Assembly: GCF_017353185.1 (NCBI RefSeq)
Contig: NZ_JAFMYV010000003.1
Span: forward strand, 248,001-312,000
Length of the DNA: 64,000 nt
Direction: 5' to 3'
Source of the DNA: Fibrella rubiginis
GTDB taxonomy: Bacteria; Bacteroidota; Bacteroidia; Cytophagales; Spirosomataceae
Part shown: one piece after another, positions 9,153-15,732 of the stretch
Layout: each line of letters opens with the position of its first letter
How positions within the stretch are numbered: the first letter of the stretch is position 1
Program-made: the position numbers and the translations under genes
Notes under the pieces: model-generated
What the model saw: only the letters and a program-made list of their open reading frames with translations
What the model was told of the DNA's origin: nothing
The model's database searches: none

Positions 9153-9741
9153 AGACCAACGCGGAGAGGCTGGCGGACTCATGCCACCGACTTCTTTGGT
9201 GCTGGGTCGTCGTGTGGAGCAGCCCAGCTTGTGTCTTCCTGCGATGCAGCCTGAGATCAGTTAAGGCTACTGAGAGGGCATCGAGTCGTGCTCCCAGCTC
9301 AACACCGTGAAAACTGGTGGGTGCCCCTTCCGCACGGGCTGCCGGGCCGTGGGCGTTGCCTATTACTACCTACTTAACCACTCACTAGGCGGGTTAGGCT
9401 AGCTTTTGCCTGGCCAGACAGGCCCGGGTCGGCAGCCAAGGGCGAGTGGTTCCGTCTTGGGCTGAGCGGCAAGGACATTCCTGATCAGCAGAGGTGCAGC
9501 GCCTGGATCTTTCCGTTGTGTAAGCAGCCAGCAGGTGCCCCCATCCTGGCACGGATATTGGTCTTATTATTGGTGATACGGCAACCAAGCACGGCAGGGT
9601 CATCACCGTCCGCCGCCAGCCGGTCTAGGAGGCTATCGGCTGTGCCTGCCTGTAAAACAAAGCCAGAGGTGATGTAAACTAAAGGGGCCAAACAATCGGG
9701 CTTCGATTAGGTTTGAAAGGATAGTATCAAGGGTACGTTCT
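9153..9741. other. decayed DNA without a recognisable gene
   Basis: Only stop-rich short frames are present on both strands. The promoter of the response regulator gene at 9742 must lie at its right end. Confidence 0.35.
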
Positions 9742-10131
9742 ATGGAGTCCAAGCACATCCTGATGATCGATGATGACAACGACGAGTATCTGCTGCTTCG
9801 GCACGCATTCGACCAGCATGCTCCGTCCGTCAGGCTGATCTGGTTTGACTCGCCACAGGCTTTTTTAGACGCCTTGGTTTGGCAGCAACACCCACTTGAT
9901 TTGATCGTGTTGGACTTAAACCTGGGCGGGGAGGCAGGCAAGCACTGGCAGGGCATCTTCTTAAGTCATATTTGTTGCCAAGGTGTGCCGACAGTGATCT
10001 ACTCAGGCAGCGAAGCCCCGGGGGACCGGGCGGACATGCTGGCCGCGGGGGCGGTAGATTTCATCCCGAAAGTGGCTACGGCTGCTGGCCTGAGGCAAGT
10101 CGTTGATCGCATGCTAACCCAAGCAACGTAA
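9742..10131 (+). CDS. stand-alone response regulator receiver
   Basis: This 129-aa protein is a single receiver domain with no output domain. The acidic pocket is MIDDDND (D10-D12), the phospho-acceptor is D58 in VLDLN, the switch residue is S88 in VIYSG and the conserved lysine is K110 in FIPK. Such proteins act by protein-protein contact downstream of a histidine kinase, often a hybrid one; no kinase is encoded nearby. The gene stands alone. Confidence 0.8.
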   Translation: MESKHILMIDDDNDEYLLLRHAFDQHAPSVRLIWFDSPQAFLDALVWQQHPLDLIVLDLNLGGEAGKHWQGIFLSHICCQGVPTVIYSGSEAPGDRADMLAAGAVDFIPKVATAAGLRQVVDRMLTQAT

Positions 10132-10407
10132 GGGCCTCCGCTGAGGCGAATGGACCAGAATCAGTGGCCTATTGATTGCTGAGCTTATTGCCTACAGCTA
10201 GGCACATGACCAGTGCCTGAATCAGCTCGCAGGGTCAGTTAAGGCAACACGGACTGGCCTGCCCAATTGGTGGGTTCGATCAGGATAACGCAACTTATTT
10301 CTTTGTTAGCAAACTCTTGGTGGCAATCTTTAATGATCATGTCCTGATTGCTAGGCGGGCGGCTAGGAAATAAGTGGCTATATCGAGGCAGAAAGCGATG
10401 ATATGTG
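10132..10407. other. intergenic, nothing recognised
   Basis: Short stop-rich frames only. Confidence 0.3.
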
Positions 10408-10674
10408 ATGAAGGCACAGGACACCCTTTATAAGCTTTTACACTGGGCGTTGGTCGAAATAAGGTACGAAGCAACCGAAGTTAAAAGCAACAAAATTTTC
10501 TCGATTTCTAATGCACTGCATAACCTTCCTCTTCAGCTACTCACTCTGGAGCAGGAGACAGACTATGAAACTTTATTGAGTGAGTTAGAGGAACAAATAA
10601 AAAATAATGAAGGTCTGAGTGGGTTACTAGCTCATGTGCGAAGAACAGCGAAAAATCACGATCAGGATAAATAA
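10408..10674 (+). CDS. hypothetical protein, 88 aa
   Basis: Not recognised. It is a small helical protein starting MKAQDTLYKLLHWALVEIRY; GTG 10405 lies one codon earlier. The sequence resembles a short helical-bundle partner protein, but no function is claimed. It ends 5 nt before the target duplication of the broken IS5 copy, so the insertion spared it. Confidence 0.45.
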   Translation: MKAQDTLYKLLHWALVEIRYEATEVKSNKIFSISNALHNLPLQLLTLEQETDYETLLSELEEQIKNNEGLSGLLAHVRRTAKNHDQDK

Positions 10675-11116
10675 CACTCTAAGAGCGTGTTGGGGAATTG
10701 AGAAAGATTGAGAGTCGTGTCAACTTTGTATCGACCAAAATGCAAAGCCATGACCAAACAGTGGAAGCCACTGACCAACCCTCAATGGGCCAATCGGCCG
10801 GCGGCCCGGCTTAAACGCAAGCGAAAACACGATTTACGACAGATAATCAACATCATTTTATGGTTGCTCCGCACGGGCTGCCAATGGCGTAACCTGCCGC
10901 CTTGCTGGCCGCCTTGGCAGGCCGTCCATTATTACTTTGACCAGTGGAAAAAGGCCTACCTCTTTGAGCATATCAACACTACGTTGAACCAACTTGACCG
11001 TCAGCAAGCGGGCCGGGAGCCGTTTCCTTCTGTTTTATGCGTTGATACACAGTCCGTTAAATTAGCACCTATGATCTGGGAGTTTCGGGGGAAGGACGCT
11101 CATAAACTCGTTAACG

Positions 11117-11132
11117 ACGGTCCGCCGCTGCG
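11117..11132 (+). repeat. short GC-rich insertion, copy b
   Basis: ACGGTCCGCCGCTGCG interrupts the codons for the NGRKRTY segment of the transposase. Removing exactly these 16 bases restores the reading frame and the residues of the intact copy. Confidence 0.7.
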
Positions 11133-11405
11133 GCCGTAAACGTACCTTCGTCGTTGATACGCAGGGCCGCTTGTGGGTAGCCGATGTAGCTAGTGCCACT
11201 GAGGCTGATGGACCCTTAGCTCTACCGCTGGTGGAGAGCATCGTGTGGCGATGTGGGGAGCGGTTGGAAAAAGTCTTTGGGGACCAGGCCTACAACGGGG
11301 TGTTCGCCCGGGAACTAGCCGAGTGGAATATTGACTTTGAGAAAGCATCGCGGCCTGAATCAGTTCGAGGATTTGTGCCGGTGGCCAAGCGCTGGGTCGT
11401 GGAAC

Positions 11406-11420
11406 CGGTCCGCCGGTGCG
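11406..11420 (+). repeat. short GC-rich insertion, copy c
   Basis: CGGTCCGCCGGTGCG adds five codons between VVE and S in the transposase, next to the catalytic glutamate motif. Removing it restores the intact VVERSI sequence. Confidence 0.7.
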
Positions 11421-11518
11421 GGAGCATCGCTTGGACGAATTTCTTCCGGCGTCTAGTCAAGGATTATGAGTACACCGTATCATCTTCGGTAAGTTGGCTG
11501 TATTTAGCTAACATTCAG

Positions 11519-11534
11519 CCGCGGCGGCGGACCG
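11519..11534 (-). repeat. short GC-rich insertion, copy d
   Basis: On the minus strand this reads as GCGGTCCGCCGCCGCGG together with the next base. It is inverted relative to copies b and c and lies in the codons after NIQ near the transposase end. Confidence 0.65.
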
Positions 11535-11637
11535 CTCATGCTACAGCGAATAGACTGTCAGCACTAAACATAATTCCTCAACACCTTCTAAACATAGGTG
11601 ATAATAGTCTGCTAAAAAGTATTCAATCTTATAAAGA

Positions 11638-12234
11638 TTAAAATCGATAACCAACATTGACCCCAGCAAAAGAACTGATACCAGCCTTATCTAAATTGGC
11701 CATACCAACCCGGCCACCTAAGCTAGTCCGAGCGCGAATAACATACTCGTATTCAACAACCAAATGAAATCCAGGATTAGTCTCATCTGCTTTTTCACTG
11801 ACAACCTCGATTCCCAATGGTTGACCATTCTGCCCTGGGAAAGATCTAGCTTCTCGTAAAACCTCATCTTTCCGGTGCCAAACCGAAAGCCCTCCTCCCA
11901 AACGAAGAGCTTGACGACTAGCGCCCAACAAATCATACAAAGCGGTCAAATCAGCTGTAACACGTTGTCGAGGCCGACCTTCGAAGTAAAAGTTATTGAT
12001 TACTAAGCGGCGGTTTTTTATGTTGAGATAGCCCAAACTGCCCTCGATGACGATTCGATCATCAGCAAAATATCGTCCGTATCGAACTCCATACCGAAGT
12101 CCGAAGTCGTCAGGGGCATCTAAACTCATGTAATCAATACCGACTCGAATTGAGTTTTTGTAATTAATTACTTGAGCTGTCGTGAAAGAGCAGATTAACA
12201 AATGGAAACTTACTATTAAATAAAGTTTATTCAT
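11638..12234 (-). CDS. outer-membrane beta-barrel protein, hypothetical
   Basis: The 198-aa product has a signal peptide (MNKLYLIVSFHLLICSFTTAQ). The mature part is an alternating beta-rich sequence ending in GVNVGYRF, with the C-terminal aromatic residue typical of outer-membrane barrels. Its size suggests an eight-stranded barrel. No family name can be given. The stop codon lies 47 nt past the broken IS5 element, so it is intact. Confidence 0.6.
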   Translation of the reverse strand: MNKLYLIVSFHLLICSFTTAQVINYKNSIRVGIDYMSLDAPDDFGLRYGVRYGRYFADDRIVIEGSLGYLNIKNRRLVINNFYFEGRPRQRVTADLTALYDLLGASRQALRLGGGLSVWHRKDEVLREARSFPGQNGQPLGIEVVSEKADETNPGFHLVVEYEYVIRARTSLGGRVGMANLDKAGISSFAGVNVGYRF

Positions 12235-12263
12235 GTCATTGAGTTGTATAAGTTGAGCTTACG

Positions 12264-12455
12264 TTAACCTTCTGACTTGATAATTTTTATAAGCCAGCTT
12301 AATCCTAAAAAGCCAATTATGGTGCCTGAGTAAGATACAACTATCTTTGTCACCCGGCTATCTAATGGCCTAGCATGACCTGTTACAAACAGTATTCCTC
12401 CAATAAATGCGATTGTCAAGGCTAATACAAGGCGAACAGTTTTTGTAAGCTTCAT
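12264..12455 (-). CDS. small membrane protein, 63 aa
   Basis: Two hydrophobic segments (about residues 8-24 and 39-57) separated by a basic, hydrophilic loop indicate a hairpin-like inner-membrane protein. No family was recognised. It lies 29 nt upstream of the barrel-protein gene on the same strand and may be co-transcribed with it. Confidence 0.4.
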   Translation of the reverse strand: MKLTKTVRLVLALTIAFIGGILFVTGHARPLDSRVTKIVVSYSGTIIGFLGLSWLIKIIKSEG

Positions 12456-12549
12456 AGGCTACACTTGTTCTATAATCAAATGTTATGTTGTTCAACTATC
12501 CTTATTTCAACCAAGATTACAAAATAAATTGGTAAAATGCTACATCACT

Positions 12550-12990
12550 TTACTTATTAAGTAGCCGAGCGCCTATCAGATGTAAATAAAAGACTTCCTC
12601 TCCCCCATAGCGTGGCTCAATAGTAAGAGCTTGATAGTATCGGCCACTAAAAATTACTGACTTATTGAGCCACTTATCTATTTGGGTACAATTACAAATA
12701 ACGCCCGTCCAAAAACTATCCATCGTACCGGGAACATAGTAGACAATAACATAGGATTTCAAATCTGACCGATACTTAACTGTTCCACTCAACTCGTTAA
12801 CTTGTCGAGTAAAGTAAGTAGAATCTTTACAGGCCGTCTTCACCATGCGAATGAACATCGCCGAATCTGGTAATGACGGTATGGGCGGCAAAGTAGCCAT
12901 GTCAATTTGCTCGGGACTATTCTTTTGCTGGGCATTAACAGGTCCATACATACAAATGCCCAGTAGGAAAGAGGCTATTACGAATTGCAT
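12550..12990 (-). CDS. secreted hypothetical protein, 146 aa
   Basis: ATG 12990 was preferred over ATG 13056 because it places a signal peptide at the N-terminus (MQFVIASFLLGICMYGPVNAQ). The mature domain has two cysteines (VKTACKD and VICNCT) and no known motif. It is the first of three co-directional genes (12990 to 11638) for exported or membrane proteins of unknown role. Confidence 0.5.
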   Translation of the reverse strand: MQFVIASFLLGICMYGPVNAQQKNSPEQIDMATLPPIPSLPDSAMFIRMVKTACKDSTYFTRQVNELSGTVKYRSDLKSYVIVYYVPGTMDSFWTGVICNCTQIDKWLNKSVIFSGRYYQALTIEPRYGGEEVFYLHLIGARLLNK

Positions 12991-13549
12991 TCGATGGTAA
13001 TACATCCATTGGGATATATTGTTTAACGTTTGCGTAAAGATGCCTAGACTGGACAAAGTCCATAAACTCTCTCCAAGAAAGATGATGTATAAGTTGAGCT
13101 TATGTTAACTCATATTGGTTCCATGATTGAAACTATTGGATGATGGTACTAGCTCAATCATCATGTGAAGGCATATTAAGTAATCACGCAGAATTAACCT
13201 TAGCAATAGTTAAGGCATTGTTACGGACAAGAGTGGTGAAGTTGATGCGGTAGAGGGTGCCAAGGTGTCTGAAAGGTTTTACATAGCAGATATGACCCGA
13301 AACACACATTGGTCTACAAGTGGAGCATAGGTATAGTGTAGTTGATAAAGTGGTTGCGTACACTTGGGCACGGGTCTGGTCATCATCCGAGTTCAGGCGG
13401 TAGTCGAGCCGGTTGTTAAAGGTGGCGTAGAGCCCCGCATTGCCCGTAAGGTAGCTAATAAACAGGTCCCCAATTACCGGTTCTGTAACCTAGAATCATA
13501 TAGGTAAGTAAATGAACATGCATGCGCGTAAACCGATTTGCATCGCCCC
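12991..13549. other. intergenic upstream of the Argonaute operon
   Basis: No intact gene. On the minus strand, 13192-13489 is an open frame of nearly 100 codons (VIGDLFISYLTGNAGLYATF near its start) with no usable start codon, probably the tail of a lost gene. The promoter of the six-gene operon should be in the right half, but no clear TAnnTTTG element was found. Confidence 0.4.
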
Positions 13550-14164
13550 ATGAGAATGACCACCCATGATATCGCTCAGCAGCTAAGCCAGCCAACGTCT
13601 AAGTTACTGGAGTGGCTCTATGAGCAGTATGCCCAGCGGTGGTACGGCACGGCAACAACTCGGTGGGGCTTAGATGCCGATTCAGCCTGGGATGTCATCT
13701 ATAAAACGCTGGATACTCTACTGGCTAAACGAACGAGCTTGCCGACTGACCCACCTGCTCACTTTGAAAATTACCTTTTTAAAGTGTTTATTAATAATCT
13801 ACGGCAATGCCTTCGCGAGCAGGCCCGGCGGCATGAAACCATGCGCCTAGTACCCATGAACCGCGATTCGATGGCGGAGCCGTACACTGATGCGGACGAT
13901 CCCGCCGAGTTGGCGCTGTCGGATCAAACCTACGAGCAACTACTTGCTGCCGAGGAGACCCATACGCAGCCAATGCTTGCTCGGTTGGAAGCGGCCTTGG
14001 CTCAGTTGGACGAAACAGATCAGAGTTTACTGCTACTCAAAGCGCAGCAGTTTAGCTACGATGAGATTGCCCAGATGCTTAGCCTGGAAAACAATCAGTT
14101 AAAAGTCCGTCATTTTCGTGCTAAGCAACGACTAATCAACTTATTTAACCAGACCCAGCCATGA
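13550..14164 (+). CDS. RNA polymerase sigma-70-like factor (ECF type), operon gene 1
   Basis: The 204-aa protein (ATG 13550; TTG 13538 is less likely) has a region 2-like helical block, with YLFKVFINNLRQCLREQARR near residues 77-96, and a region 4-like HTH (DQSLLLLKAQQFSYDEIA, then KVRHFRAKQRL). This is the layout of ECF-type factors: about 200 aa, two domains, a linker between. It would redirect RNA polymerase to specific promoters. Its stop overlaps the next start (ATGA at 14161-14164), so it is translationally coupled to the rest. A dedicated sigma factor heading an Argonaute operon is unusual; it may switch the operon on. No anti-sigma factor is recognisable, unless the next gene fills that role. 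Confidence 0.65.
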   Translation: MRMTTHDIAQQLSQPTSKLLEWLYEQYAQRWYGTATTRWGLDADSAWDVIYKTLDTLLAKRTSLPTDPPAHFENYLFKVFINNLRQCLREQARRHETMRLVPMNRDSMAEPYTDADDPAELALSDQTYEQLLAAEETHTQPMLARLEAALAQLDETDQSLLLLKAQQFSYDEIAQMLSLENNQLKVRHFRAKQRLINLFNQTQP

Positions 14165-14718
14165 ACCAAGTGGATGATAAGGTAGATCAGCTATTAAGGC
14201 TATTGATGCTGGCCGAACCGGATCAATACTGGCCTCTTCAACGGCTGCCCGGGGGCGAGTCGACGAGTATGCCCGAGGAGCAAAAAAATAAGCTTCTAGG
14301 CTTGCTCGCCCAAAAGCACGCGTCGACGACGTTTGGCCAAATCTTGTCCGAACAGTTTCGCACGACCAACGTATCCGCCCCATCCCTGGCCACTGAATTG
14401 GGGCTTCCCACTGAGGTGATTGAGTATTTGGTCAGCGATACGATTCATCCGGCCACCATTCCCATTCTGGTGATGAAACGGCTGCTGGAACGGCTGAATG
14501 TCTCGCTCGAAACGGCGCGTACGGCACTGCGAGCGTCCTTTGAGCAGTTTAAAGTTATTCAGCTCGCTCATCAACCCACGCTGGGTTTCGGTATGGCTGC
14601 CCGCAAAACATCCGAGCTGGACACGACCCGCTCTGCCACGGGATGGCAGGATTTGGTTGGTAATGAAGAAAGTTTAAATCAATACTTGGAGCGATTGGCG
14701 CAGTATATGCCTTCTTGA
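14161..14718 (+). CDS. hypothetical protein, 185 aa, operon gene 2
   Basis: Not recognised. It starts inside the stop of the sigma-like gene (ATGA overlap). It is soluble and helical; residues about 65-115 (APSLATELGLPTEVIEYLV and the following helices) resemble an HTH or a small helical adaptor. Position and coupling suggest it controls or partners the sigma-like factor, much as anti-sigma factors sit next to their sigma, but it has no membrane segment and no anti-sigma motif. The next gene starts 4 nt later. Confidence 0.5.
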   Translation: MNQVDDKVDQLLRLLMLAEPDQYWPLQRLPGGESTSMPEEQKNKLLGLLAQKHASTTFGQILSEQFRTTNVSAPSLATELGLPTEVIEYLVSDTIHPATIPILVMKRLLERLNVSLETARTALRASFEQFKVIQLAHQPTLGFGMAARKTSELDTTRSATGWQDLVGNEESLNQYLERLAQYMPS

Positions 14719-14721
14719 CGC

Positions 14722-15732
14722 ATGAAATGGAGTCATTCCACCAGCAACGTATTTCGTCAATGCCGTCGAAAATATTTCTTCAGCGACGTGCTGCCGGCCC
14801 ATCGCCATAGCAATGCGTTGCGCCGGAAAGCGTTCGAGCTAAAAAATATGCAGGATCTGACCATGTGGGCGGGGAGCGTGGTCGATGCCTACCTGACCCA
14901 GGAAATCATTCCCTCTATTGCCCAAGGACAGCCGTTGGACTTCGAATCATTTGCCGAAGCTGCGGTCCAGTTGGCCAACGCTCAGTTTGACTTTTCAAGT
15001 CAGGGCTTATACGCCAATCAGACCAAAGAAGCAGCGGGTATGGTGTACTGTATTCTAGATATCCACGAAATCAATCAACCGTATGAGTCGGCGGATGTCG
15101 ATGCGGCCTACGCCACGATTCGTCAGGCTATTCTAAACATTCCACGCCTTCGGATGCCAGATAACCGGCAGTCGCTACTCGAATTTTTGCAACAAGCCTA
15201 CAGTCTGCGCGCGGACGTAACCAACCGCTACATGCGGGTAGAAGAAGCGTACGTGTGCCCCCAGATCGACTTGATTGCCTATGTGAACGGTAAACCGGTT
15301 GTCATCGACTGGAAGGTATCACTCAGCCCGACCAGTGATTACGCCCGTCAGCTGATCATCATTGGCTTAGCGATTCTTCGGCATCGGAATCTAGTGGTGA
15401 CCAGTAAGCAACCCTACGAATACAGTGATATTCGGTTACTGGAGGTCAATTTAATCAAAGACGGCGGCCATGTCTGGGAGCATGCCTTTACCCAAGAGCG
15501 GGCCAATGACATTCTAGACGATATTAATTTGAGTAGCGGTGATATTACTCAGCTAACCAAGGACCGGCTTCCCAAGGAAATTCCAATCACCGATTTTCCT
15601 GGTCTGGAATATGGTGGTTACCTGTGCGATACTTGTCCTTTTTACGCACTTTGTACCCATCTTAACCAACATAACAACGAATACGATGAAGAAGCATACG
15701 CTGAATTTGTTCGTGCTTACCAATGCGCTTGA
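14722..15732 (+). CDS. Cas4-like PD-(D/E)XK nuclease with a probable Fe-S cluster, operon gene 3
   Basis: The 336-aa protein fits the RecB/Cas4 nuclease group. QIDLIAY (D183) and VVIDWKVS (D196, K198) form the metal-binding D...DxK core. C14 in FRQCRRKYFF pairs with the C-terminal CDTCPFYALC (C302, C305, C311), the four-cysteine arrangement that holds a 4Fe-4S cluster in Cas4 and AddB. Such enzymes cut or resect DNA ends. It precedes the Argonaute gene and overlaps it by 47 nt in another frame. Nucleases of this group are known neighbours of some long prokaryotic Argonautes, where they may process guides or degrade targets; which of these applies here is inference. Confidence 0.8.
   Translation: MKWSHSTSNVFRQCRRKYFFSDVLPAHRHSNALRRKAFELKNMQDLTMWAGSVVDAYLTQEIIPSIAQGQPLDFESFAEAAVQLANAQFDFSSQGLYANQTKEAAGMVYCILDIHEINQPYESADVDAAYATIRQAILNIPRLRMPDNRQSLLEFLQQAYSLRADVTNRYMRVEEAYVCPQIDLIAYVNGKPVVIDWKVSLSPTSDYARQLIIIGLAILRHRNLVVTSKQPYEYSDIRLLEVNLIKDGGHVWEHAFTQERANDILDDINLSSGDITQLTKDRLPKEIPITDFPGLEYGGYLCDTCPFYALCTHLNQHNNEYDEEAYAEFVRAYQCA

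Larger units (their letters stand above)
10683..11588 (+). mobile_element. broken IS5-family element (IS1031-like group)
   Basis: The left end is GAGCGTGTTGGGGAATT. The right end, read inward, is GAAGGTGTTGAGGAATT, a degraded match to the intact copy at 31268-32129. Both ends are flanked by TAA (10680-10682 and 11589-11591), a 3-bp target duplication. The element carries one transposase gene, now interrupted. Confidence 0.8.
10750..11588 (+). pseudogene. IS5-family transposase, disrupted
   Basis: ATG 10750 opens a protein closely related to the intact transposase at 32062-31265 (shared RKRKHDLRQI, LLRTGCQWRNLPP, DTQSVKLAP, ASRPES-RGFVPVAKRWVVE). It is shifted at about 11117 by a 16-bp insertion and carries two more insertions of 15 and 16 bp (11406-11420, 11519-11534), plus a GC-rich replacement near 10798-10813. 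The middle has also drifted: VHDG is EADG. It cannot make a normal transposase. Confidence 0.8.

Noticed and set aside
9324..9360. Short match to the IS5 transposase word TCCGCACGGGCTGCC
   Set aside because: Only 15 bases agree and the flanking sequence does not align with either IS copy; could be chance.
15611..15685. Upstream start for the Argonaute gene
   Set aside because: It would lengthen the overlap with the nuclease gene to about 120 nt and add a sequence that only mirrors that gene; ATG 15686 begins a normal N-terminal strand.
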